Assembly (NCBI GenBank): GCA_964562985.1
Contig: CAZLWE010000046.1
Coordinates: 1-26,803, forward strand
Length of the DNA stretch: 26,803 nt
DNA from: SHLQ01 sp964562985
GTDB taxonomy: Bacteria; Actinomycetota; Acidimicrobiia; Acidimicrobiales; SHLQ01
Direction of reading: 5' to 3'
Shown: one piece after another, positions 8,049 through 15,121 of the stretch
Layout: each line of letters opens with the position of its first letter
Position numbering within the stretch: the stretch's first letter is position 1
Program-made: the position numbers and the translations under genes
The notes under the pieces: model-generated
Databases searched by the model: none
Told to the model about the DNA's origin: nothing
Seen by the model: the letters and a program-made list of their open reading frames with translations, nothing else

Positions 8049-8918
8049 GTGGCACGTAAAGATTCTTCAGACAACAACGCCTCGGATTCCTCAAAGAAGG
8101 TGGCCAAGGCCGCCAAGGCGGGGGCAACCTCGTCGTCGAGCAGCGGTGATGGCAGCTCGTCGGGATTCGTCATGGCGCTCGCAGGCATCATCATCGCTGG
8201 ATCAGCGCTCGTTTTCTTCGCATGGCAGGGCCGTGACGTCGCCGCGTTACAACCGACGTTCGGTGATCACTGGCACAACGCCTATGGCATCTGGGATTGC
8301 ACCGCGAACGGTGGGGAGGGCGGCTTCCAATTGCCGATCCAAGATCCTCAGACCTCGAACGCGGGCATTCACACCCACTCCGACGGTGTTGTACACATTC
8401 ACCCGTTCAGCTCCGTCGCGACCGGTAACGGTGCGACCCTGGGCACGTTCCTCGAAGCGACCGAAGCCCAGTTCGAAGACGATGTGGCGTTAACCTTCGC
8501 TGACCGTCCCGAGCTTTCTGAAGACGGTGCGACGTGCAACGGTGAAGAGGCCGTGCTGCAGATCCAGCGTTTCGACATCGACGGCAACCCACTCGACCTC
8601 ATCACGGAAGATCTCGCCGGCTATCGCTTTGGCGGGGATCTCGAGAGCTTTACGATCGCACTCGTTCCACTCGGTGCAGATATTCCTGTGCCTCCGGCCG
8701 ATGCTCAGGCAACCGCAACTGCTGCCTCACCGTCCGTTCTGCGAACCGACGGTCTGAACGACCTCGGCGCAACCGGCGGAGCCATCGGATTCGACGAGGA
8801 CGGCGTTCTCCTTGATCCAGAGGGCGCACCGATTCTCGACGGCGACGGAAATCCGATCACCCGAGCAGATCTCGAAGCTGACGTCGAAACAGAACTCGAC
8901 GACGGCGACGACGGCTAG
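8049..8918 (+). CDS. Membrane-anchored extracytoplasmic protein with HTH...HIHP His-rich motif, function unknown
   Basis: A 289-residue protein I cannot assign to a named function. Residues 1-39 are a Lys/Ser-rich, positively charged cytoplasmic segment. Residues about 40-59 form one membrane helix (FVMALAGIIIAGSALVFFAW). The rest should be extracytoplasmic. That domain starts with FGDHWHNAYGIWDC (H74, H76, C84) and contains GIHTHSDGVVHIHPF (H108, H110, H116, H118). C163 could pair with C84 in a disulfide. Six clustered histidines suggest metal binding, but this is inference. The tail is Asp/Glu-rich (ending ELDDGDDG) with an EDGVLLDPEGAPILDGDGNPI stretch. The GTG start is set by a -10-like element 8 nt upstream. 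Its TAG stop directly abuts the stop of the opposing operon. I recall similar uncharacterised actinobacterial proteins, but have not checked this. Confidence 0.75.
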   Translation: MARKDSSDNNASDSSKKVAKAAKAGATSSSSSGDGSSSGFVMALAGIIIAGSALVFFAWQGRDVAALQPTFGDHWHNAYGIWDCTANGGEGGFQLPIQDPQTSNAGIHTHSDGVVHIHPFSSVATGNGATLGTFLEATEAQFEDDVALTFADRPELSEDGATCNGEEAVLQIQRFDIDGNPLDLITEDLAGYRFGGDLESFTIALVPLGADIPVPPADAQATATAASPSVLRTDGLNDLGATGGAIGFDEDGVLLDPEGAPILDGDGNPITRADLEADVETELDDGDDG

Positions 8919-9395
8919 CTAAGTCGTTTCGGAGGGCGGGGCACTCATCTCGTCCTCCAAACCGAGTGCAACATTGATCCGACTCGATGAGTCGGCTTTG
9001 TTGTCGCCGCCCACACCGAAACGAAGTTCGATCCCGTACTCGTCGCACGCCGCTGCTTCAGGCACGAACTCCGGCTTGCGATCGCCGCCGTTGGCAAAGA
9101 CGAGATCACGGTCACCGAATTCTTTCGCGATGGCGGCCAACGAAGCACTGACGGTTCGGTCATCGTCGACTGCGATCATCGCGTGATCCACGAGACGGAG
9201 CGCGTTGACCACTCGGAGGCGGTCGGCTTCATCGATAATCACTTTGCCCTTTTTCATGATCTGCTGCGCGTTGTTGTTCACGATGACGATCACTTCGTCA
9301 CCGAGTTCAGCCGCGCCCTCAATCATGTCGAGATGGCCGGTGTGTAGGGGGCTGAAGTAGCCGCTCACAATCGCTGCCATTCGCTTCTTCGTCAT
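8919..9395 (-). CDS. HxGH-type adenylyl/cytidylyltransferase-like protein
   Basis: A 158-residue single-domain nucleotidyltransferase of the CTP_transf_like superfamily, whose members join a nucleotide to a phosphorylated small molecule and release pyrophosphate. Visible motifs are SGYFSPLHTGHLDMIEGA with the catalytic HTGH at residues 18-21, FANGGDRK (from residue 100) and SSSRINVA (from 136), which corresponds to the ISSTxIR motif. The pattern is nearest to heptose-phosphate adenylyltransferase (RfaE2/HldE C-terminal) and glycerol-3-phosphate cytidylyltransferase, but the substrate cannot be read. The ATG at 9395 is preferred. A TTG at 9422 would overlap cofE, and the ATG at 9380 (M6) is also possible. 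It lies 23 nt after cofE and is the last gene of that operon. Its stop abuts the convergent gene's stop. Confidence 0.82.
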   Translation of the reverse strand: MTKKRMAAIVSGYFSPLHTGHLDMIEGAAELGDEVIVIVNNNAQQIMKKGKVIIDEADRLRVVNALRLVDHAMIAVDDDRTVSASLAAIAKEFGDRDLVFANGGDRKPEFVPEAAACDEYGIELRFGVGGDNKADSSSRINVALGLEDEMSAPPSETT

Positions 9396-9418
9396 GTGAT
9401 CCAATCGTTCACGGCTGT

Positions 9419-10126
9419 TCAACGGAACAGATCCTCGCTGGGCTTACGAATTATGTCGGCAGAGACGCTGCCCTTCGTGAACCATGAGTCAGGAATTCCT
9501 CGAACGACCGCTGCGGGAACGCCAGCACTCTTGCCCATGACGAGTTCGGCGGCGGCGGCGATCTCGTCCACCACGGCCACCTCGGTCACCTGAAGTTCAC
9601 GGCCGTAGGTATCGGTGCTTCCCCGAAGATCAAGAATCGGCCCGATTCCCGCACTCCCGATAGCGATGTCTGTAACGCCTCGTCGCCACGGGCGCCCGAA
9701 CGTATCGGAGACAATCACTCCGACCTCTACGCCCTGTTCGGCTCGGAAGACGTCGCGGATTCGCCGAGCGGAACGATCCGAGTCCACGGGTAACACCGCG
9801 GCGTAGCCAGCCTCCACATTGGAAAGATCAACACCGGCATTTGCGCAAACGAAGCCGTGGCTGGTTTCGCTGATGATTAGATCACCTCGGCGACGAAGCA
9901 CCCGAACGGATTCGTCTTGGACAATCTTCTTGTGGCTGTTCGGATCGGATGGGTCCACCGCTACCAGCTGCCCCTCCGCTTTGGATACGACCTTCTGCGT
10001 CACGACTAATACGTCTTGGTCGACCAACGTGACCGCACTTGTCAGCACCCGCGCAAGATCATCCCCGGGCGATATTGGCCCGATCGAGTCCACTGGAATG
10101 ATTCGAAGTTCTTCCGGGGTGCTCAT
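9419..10126 (-). CDS. cofE: Coenzyme F420-0:L-glutamate ligase (CofE/FbiB N-terminal type)
   Basis: Adds gamma-linked glutamates to F420-0 in a GTP- and metal-dependent reaction, giving the polyglutamylated coenzyme. The 235-residue protein carries IPVDSIGPISPGDDLARVL, LVVTQKVVSKAEGQ and the conserved ETSHGFVCANAGVDLSNVE. Further on it has DSDRSARRIRD, VIVSDTFGRPWRRGVTDIAIG and GRELQVTEVAVVDEIAAAAEL. All are typical CofE segments. Mycobacterial FbiB carries an extra C-terminal nitroreductase-like domain that reduces dehydro-F420-0; that domain is absent here, as in archaeal CofE. The ATG overlaps the cofD stop by four bases (ATGA), showing translational coupling. Assignment is firm. Confidence 0.94.
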   Translation of the reverse strand: MSTPEELRIIPVDSIGPISPGDDLARVLTSAVTLVDQDVLVVTQKVVSKAEGQLVAVDPSDPNSHKKIVQDESVRVLRRRGDLIISETSHGFVCANAGVDLSNVEAGYAAVLPVDSDRSARRIRDVFRAEQGVEVGVIVSDTFGRPWRRGVTDIAIGSAGIGPILDLRGSTDTYGRELQVTEVAVVDEIAAAAELVMGKSAGVPAAVVRGIPDSWFTKGSVSADIIRKPSEDLFR

Positions 10127-11088
10127 CGCCGTCTCCCTACGGGTAGTACTGCCGCGCTCAGAGTAGATCGGGCGACCGCCTGGCGTCGTGCGGGAGTGGC
10201 CATGATCGTGTCGGTGACGTACGGTACGACACCGGCGGCCGCAACGGCATGGGCGAGCGCTGCGTCGGCGTCGTCAATCAACAAAAGGTCGACGTGGTCT
10301 GACCACATAGCGGCCACCCCAGCAGCGTCGCATCGATGGCCGAGTGATGTGAGCATGTCGGCAGCGGGTCCCTTGAGGGCGTGGCCACCAACGATGGGCG
10401 AGACAGCGACCCTCGTTGCCGGCGACTCGTGCAGGGCCTCAGCGATCCCCGGAACCTGTAGGACCGGAGCGATTGAGACGACCGGGTTCGAGGGTGCAAC
10501 GATGACGAGATCGGCGGTGGCGATGGCCTGGGTCACCTGAGGGGTCGGTCGGGCGGTGTCGATGCCCTCAAACGTCACGGCATTCACCGGCACCGCGTGT
10601 TTCAATCCGACGAAGTACTCCTGAAACGCAATGGTCTCGCCCGTGTCGTCGCGGGTGATTCGCGTCGATACGGGGTCGTCCGTCACCGGGAGGATTTTCA
10701 CCTCAACATCCCACGCATTTCGGAGCGCCGCGGTCGCTTCGGTGAGGGTGGCGCCCTCGGCGAGCATCGCGCTGCGTTGCATGTGGGTTCCGAGATCACG
10801 GTCGCCGAGGCTAAACCAGTTGCGACTGCCGTAGCGGCCCAGCGCCTCCATGGCGTTCCACGTTTCGTCGACTAGTCCCCAGCCACGCTCGGGATCGATG
10901 GCGTCAGCCAGGGTGTACATGACGGTGTCGAGGTCGGGGCTAATGGACAGTCCATGGAGCTCCATGTCGTCAGCGACGTTAACGATGGCCGTCACCGACC
11001 TCGCAGGAACGATGTCGATGAGTCCTCGGAGGAGTCGAGCAGCGCCGACCCCGCCGCTGATGACGACGATGCTTTCAGGAAACGTCAT
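10123..11088 (-). CDS. cofD: 2-phospho-L-lactate (phosphoenolpyruvate) transferase CofD/FbiA
   Basis: Transfers the phospholactyl or phosphoenolpyruvyl group from its GDP-activated donor to the deazaflavin Fo, giving F420-0 or dehydro-F420-0. With the ATG at 11088 the protein is 321 residues, the usual family size. It starts MTFPESIVVISGGVGAARLLRGL, where SGGVGAA is the conserved N-terminal loop. Other signatures are ADDMELHGLSISPDLDTVMYTLA, NWFSLGDRDLGTHM and VIVAPSNPVVSIAPVLQVPGI. The frame stays open upstream to 11187, but those residues are Arg/Pro/Ser-rich and lie inside the preceding gene, so they are rejected. The start overlaps that gene by 14 nt and the stop overlaps cofE by 4 nt. 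Whether the donor is phospholactate or PEP cannot be told by eye. Confidence 0.94.
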   Translation of the reverse strand: MTFPESIVVISGGVGAARLLRGLIDIVPARSVTAIVNVADDMELHGLSISPDLDTVMYTLADAIDPERGWGLVDETWNAMEALGRYGSRNWFSLGDRDLGTHMQRSAMLAEGATLTEATAALRNAWDVEVKILPVTDDPVSTRITRDDTGETIAFQEYFVGLKHAVPVNAVTFEGIDTARPTPQVTQAIATADLVIVAPSNPVVSIAPVLQVPGIAEALHESPATRVAVSPIVGGHALKGPAADMLTSLGHRCDAAGVAAMWSDHVDLLLIDDADAALAHAVAAAGVVPYVTDTIMATPARRQAVARSTLSAAVLPVGRRR

Positions 11089-11989
11089 TGTCGATCCGAG
11101 CCCGGGCGTCGACGAGTACGTCTTGGAGGGTGGTCTCGAACGCGATCTCGGGCGCCCAACCCGTATCTGCGGCCAACGCAGAAGCATCCCCTCGCACGAT
11201 CGGGGTATCTACGGGTCGAATGAGGTCATGTCGCTCGACAAAGTGAACGTCTGTCTCGGAGAGTGCTGCTAATCCGTGCGCGATCTCTTCGATGGAACGG
11301 TCCACTCCCGAAGACACGTTGTAGATGGCGCCCGGACGGCCATCGACTGCTGCCAGACGGTATGCCCGTGCGACGTCGCGCACGTCTACGAAGTCTCGGC
11401 GGGTGTCGAGCCGGCCAACCTCGATGTTGTTGTCGCCGGTACGTTCCGCCCGAGCGATTTGGTGGGCGAAGGCCGAACTGACGAAGTTGCGGTGCTGGCC
11501 GGGGCCAAATTGGTTGAACGCTCGCAGGCTCACGACTTCTTGACCACGGCCGTGAAAGCTCTGCATGACAAACGCTTCCGCCGCCAGTTTGCTCGCCGCA
11601 TAGGGATTGTTTGGCCGAGGCAGGACCTTCTCTGAGATGGGGAGTTGATCGGCGCCGACCGACCCGTAGACGTCAGCGCTGCTGGCGAACATCACTCGCT
11701 TCACGCCGGCGTCGTAGGCGGCGTTGAGTACGTGCATTGTTCCCTCGACGTTGCAGCGCACCGTTTCGATCGGCTGATCCCACGCCGTTGGCACATGGGC
11801 TTGGGCTGCGAGGTGGTACACCACGTCAGCACGTGCGTCTTCGATCGCGCTTTCGATGGCGTCCCGGTCGGTGATATCGGCGCCTCCACTGGCCCGGTCT
11901 TGCAGTACGAGCTCGTCGCCCATAGACCGTAGATGTTCGGCGAGTGCCTGCCCAACGAACCCGGAAGCGCCGGTGATCAGCGCTCGCAT
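11075..11989 (-). CDS. NAD(P)-dependent SDR, GDP-deoxysugar type (GDP-mannose dehydratase / GDP-6-deoxy-D-mannose reductase-like)
   Basis: A 304-residue extended short-chain dehydrogenase. The cofactor motif GASGFVG is at residues 7-13; FASSADVYG supplies the active-site Ser and YAASK (Y130, K134) the catalytic pair. RAFNQFGPGQHRNFVSSAFAHQIA, VGRLDTRRDFVDVRDVARAY and YNVSSGVDRSIEEI are typical of the GDP-mannose 4,6-dehydratase / Rmd branch. The length fits the shorter Rmd-like reductases better than full-length Gmd, so a GDP-D-rhamnose-type pathway is plausible. UDP- or dTDP-sugar epimerases remain possible. It heads the minus-strand operon; cofD begins inside its last 14 nt. A role in F420 synthesis is not implied, and a shared transcript with F420 genes is unexplained. 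The 63-nt divergent gap upstream must hold its promoter, but I see no clear -10 for it. Confidence 0.82.
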   Translation of the reverse strand: MRALITGASGFVGQALAEHLRSMGDELVLQDRASGGADITDRDAIESAIEDARADVVYHLAAQAHVPTAWDQPIETVRCNVEGTMHVLNAAYDAGVKRVMFASSADVYGSVGADQLPISEKVLPRPNNPYAASKLAAEAFVMQSFHGRGQEVVSLRAFNQFGPGQHRNFVSSAFAHQIARAERTGDNNIEVGRLDTRRDFVDVRDVARAYRLAAVDGRPGAIYNVSSGVDRSIEEIAHGLAALSETDVHFVERHDLIRPVDTPIVRGDASALAADTGWAPEIAFETTLQDVLVDARARIDNDVS

Positions 11990-12037
11990 GTGACGAAGTC
12001 TCGTCGGGGGTGTTGGTCAGGAATACCCATGAACAGA

Positions 12038-12043
12038 TAGCGT
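12038..12043 (+). promoter_or_regulatory. Candidate leaderless promoter -10 (TAGCGT)
   Basis: TAGCGT fits TANNNT and ends 9 nt before the GTG at 12053, in a 63-nt divergent intergenic region. TTGGTC at 12013-12018 lies 19 nt upstream and could be a weak -35. No Shine-Dalgarno precedes the GTG. Confidence 0.5.
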
Positions 12044-12052
12044 ATCGGGGCT

Positions 12053-15000
12053 GTGCCTTCGGCTATTGAATCCCCTTCCGCGGCTGGATCCGCTCCCCCC
12101 TCCGTGCGTGTGGTCGTTCCTGCTCACGATGTCGGGTCATGGTTTGATGACGTCATTTCGGGGATCGAGGCCCAGGATTACCCAACGCTTGCCGTCACGG
12201 TGGTGCATGGGGCCGGAGACGGCGAGTCATTCGCACGTCACAAGGACACGATCGAGAATCTTCAGCTTCTGTCAGTGGATTCCGCTACCGGGTTCGGCGC
12301 GAAGGTCAATGCGGCGGCCAATGATGCGAGCGAAGACCTCTTGTTGATCTTGCATGACGATGTCGCACTTGAGGGGGGCGCTATCGCGGCCCTCGTACGA
12401 GAATTTCTTCGAAGGCGCGACCCTCGTTCGATCGTTGCCGCCAAGTTGCTCGACTGGAGCGATCCACGGCGCCTGATGCCGTCGGGCTTTGAAGCCGACC
12501 GGTTTGGTGCGACGGCGTCTCTGGTGCGTCCCGGCGATTTCGACCAAGGTCAACAAGACCGGGCCACCGGTCTCTTTGGCACCTCGACCGCATGTGTGCT
12601 GCTCGCCCGAAAGACCTTCTTGTCGATCGGCGGGTTTGATGAGGCGATGGACTGGCACGGCGAGGCTCATGACTTGGCCCTACGTATGCGATCACTGGGA
12701 GGAACGGTCGCCGTCGCATCGGCAGCTGAAGCTCGACATCGAGGAGCATTCGATCAGCGCGGAGCGATCGGGCCGACCTTCCGCGAACGTCGCCATCAAA
12801 TGCGGTCGATCTTCTCATCAACATCTAACCGTCAGTTGCCGCTCATCGCGGTGGGATACGCGATCCTGCATTTCATCGAAAGCGTGGTTGCGCTAGCTCG
12901 CCTCGACCTATCCGAGGCGGCCTCGATCGTCGACGCATGGATCTGGAACTTGCGCAACGTCGGGTCGCTGCGGGCCCGACGCTCCATGCTCCTCGACCAC
13001 GATGCCTATGACCTCACGTCGTTGGTGTTGTTGCGCAGACGAGGATCGATTCGCCTCGCGGACAGTTTCGACCGCAGACTTGCCCAGCGCGAGGTCGCTG
13101 CGGAGTCCGGTGAGGTCACCGTCTCACCCCTTCGTGTAGGGGGTGGCGTCGCCGTAGCCACTCTTTTGACCTTTGGGGCTCGCCACCTCCTGACCCGTCC
13201 GATCCCCGTTGTTGGAGAATTTCGCGAGTTCCCCGAGACCTTCGGGACCCTGACCAACGACTGGATGTCGGGTTTGCGAATCTGGGGTCTGGGCAGTGAA
13301 GGGTTCGCCCCGTTTGCGCTGCCGCTGCTCGATGTTGCAGGCGCGCTGGCCTTCGGGGCGGAGGGGCTACTTCGCACCGTTCTCATCTTGGCGCCCTTGC
13401 CAATCGGTATCGTCGGTGTCTGGAGATTGTTCGCACGTTCGCAGGCGCGCACCGCCCCGGCCGCGGCGGCCGCGATGTACGCGGCTTCTCCGCTGCCGTA
13501 CAACGCCATCTCGAACGGCTCGTGGACGGCGCTGCTGTTGTTCGCCACACTGCCGTGGGCGGTGTCGAACATGATCACGATCACCCAAACAAATGCGTTT
13601 GGGTTCCGTCGACGTCGCCCTGCCTCCGTCGCCGCGCTGGCACTGATCATGGCGCTGTGCCTCGCCTTTGTGCCCTTCGCCGGTCTGCTCTTTGTCTTTG
13701 TGTTGCTCGGGATGGTGATTGGCTCGCTGCTGTCGGGTGACGTGCGCGGCGTTATGGCGATGCTCGTGGGCTCCGGAATTGCGTTGGCGCTAGCGGTTGT
13801 GGTCAATCTGCCACATCTCCTCGGAATACGCGAATGGACGATGTTTGGGACTGCGCAGACCGCGGCGGGTACCGACGTCGCGCTCACCGACTTGTTGACC
13901 CTCGCTACGGGGCCCGTAGGCGGACTCATTTGGGGAGCTGCGGCACTCGTGACCGCACTGCTCGGATTGGTTTCGGGTCAGGGGTTACGTTTCACCTGGT
14001 CGATGCGTTTCTGGGGAGTGCTGCTGGTCATTTGGGCGGTGGCCTGGGCTGACGTACGCGGCGTCGTACCCGTTGGACTTCCACCTGCCGAACTACTTCT
14101 GGCGCCAGCAGCTACGGGAATCGCAGTCCTCGCTGGTCTCGCGGCGATGGTGATTGAGATCGACCTCGCCGATGCCAAGGCTCGACGATTCCTCCCAGCG
14201 GTCATCGCGGTCGTCGGCTTCGCAGTAGCGATGATCCCATTGCTCGACGCAAGCGGTTCGGGTCGATGGGAACTTGCCGAAGCCGACTTGGCGACCACAT
14301 TCGGAGCGCTCGAATCAGATCCGCTCGACGGAAGCTTTCGAACGATCTGGATTGGCGATGCCCACGTTCTGGGCGCTGGTGCAATCCCGACTGCAAATGG
14401 GCTCGCCTGGGCGTCGTCGTTCGATGATGTGCCCGACGTTCGGGCCCTGTGGCGAGGACCGAACACCGGGGCCACTGCGGCTCTGACCGACGTCATCAGC
14501 GCAGGACTCGATGGCCGGACGAGCCGGCTCGGTCGCGAGCTCGCGCCATTTGGAGTGCGATTTGTGGTCGTGATGGACCAACAGGCCCCAGTTCCCGAAG
14601 TCTCGCGCCGGGAAGTGGTCTCCGACATTCGGGCCGCAAGCCTGAACGCACAGCTCGACCTGGTACGCACCGGTGTGGTCAATCCCGCCGTCACGGTCTT
14701 TGACAACACCGCGTGGATCCCCGTCAACAGCGCCGTCGTCCCGCTCCAGATGGAGACCGCTCGGATCACCGATGCGCTCCCTGCAATCGTTGACCGGGTG
14801 GAACACCTACGTTTCGAAGGGCAGACCCGCGCCGAGCGCAACGTGTTCGCTTCGTGGGAACCCAGTCCGCGGTGGGTGCTCGAAGCGAACGGTAGCGCCG
14901 TGCCGCGCATCGCTTTGGGTGAGGTTGGGATCGGTTTCGACACGGCAACGATCGGCGCTACCGACGCGATCCTCCGGTATGAAACTGCGGATTCACATCG

Positions 15001-15121
15001 GATCATTATCGTGGTCCAAGTACTGGCGTGGATTGCCCTCGTGGGTCTGCGGCGGTGGTTGATCGGCCGTGAACGACGAGATGATCGGCGGTTGCAGGCA
15101 GCAGCGGAGCGTGTCGGATGA
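12053..15121 (+). CDS. Giant GT2 glycosyltransferase fused to a multi-pass membrane domain
   Basis: A 1022-residue protein with three parts. Residues about 16-260 are a GT-A/GT2 catalytic domain: VRVVVPAHDVGSWFDDVI at the start, the metal/nucleotide-binding HDD at 101-103, and GFDEAMDWHGEAHDLALRMR (from 194), which holds the general-base region. A membrane domain follows, with one hydrophobic segment near residue 270 and many helices from about 370 to 740 (for example ALALIMALCLAFVPFAGLLF). The last about 280 residues are mostly hydrophilic, probably extracytoplasmic, with a final helix (IIIVVQVLAWIALVGLRRWL) before a basic tail. The layout suggests that sugar is added to a lipid carrier inside and handled in or across the membrane; that is inference. 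Its stop overlaps the DUF5719 gene (ATGA), a pairing I recall from other actinobacteria near LCP and F420 genes. Confidence 0.85.
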   Translation: MPSAIESPSAAGSAPPSVRVVVPAHDVGSWFDDVISGIEAQDYPTLAVTVVHGAGDGESFARHKDTIENLQLLSVDSATGFGAKVNAAANDASEDLLLILHDDVALEGGAIAALVREFLRRRDPRSIVAAKLLDWSDPRRLMPSGFEADRFGATASLVRPGDFDQGQQDRATGLFGTSTACVLLARKTFLSIGGFDEAMDWHGEAHDLALRMRSLGGTVAVASAAEARHRGAFDQRGAIGPTFRERRHQMRSIFSSTSNRQLPLIAVGYAILHFIESVVALARLDLSEAASIVDAWIWNLRNVGSLRARRSMLLDHDAYDLTSLVLLRRRGSIRLADSFDRRLAQREVAAESGEVTVSPLRVGGGVAVATLLTFGARHLLTRPIPVVGEFREFPETFGTLTNDWMSGLRIWGLGSEGFAPFALPLLDVAGALAFGAEGLLRTVLILAPLPIGIVGVWRLFARSQARTAPAAAAAMYAASPLPYNAISNGSWTALLLFATLPWAVSNMITITQTNAFGFRRRRPASVAALALIMALCLAFVPFAGLLFVFVLLGMVIGSLLSGDVRGVMAMLVGSGIALALAVVVNLPHLLGIREWTMFGTAQTAAGTDVALTDLLTLATGPVGGLIWGAAALVTALLGLVSGQGLRFTWSMRFWGVLLVIWAVAWADVRGVVPVGLPPAELLLAPAATGIAVLAGLAAMVIEIDLADAKARRFLPAVIAVVGFAVAMIPLLDASGSGRWELAEADLATTFGALESDPLDGSFRTIWIGDAHVLGAGAIPTANGLAWASSFDDVPDVRALWRGPNTGATAALTDVISAGLDGRTSRLGRELAPFGVRFVVVMDQQAPVPEVSRREVVSDIRAASLNAQLDLVRTGVVNPAVTVFDNTAWIPVNSAVVPLQMETARITDALPAIVDRVEHLRFEGQTRAERNVFASWEPSPRWVLEANGSAVPRIALGEVGIGFDTATIGATDAILRYETADSHRIIIVVQVLAWIALVGLRRWLIGRERRDDRRLQAAAERVG

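Noticed and set aside
11089..11187. N-terminal extension of cofD
   Set aside because: The extra 33 residues are Arg/Ser/Pro-rich, lie within the upstream SDR gene and precede the normal CofD start MTFPESIVVISGG.
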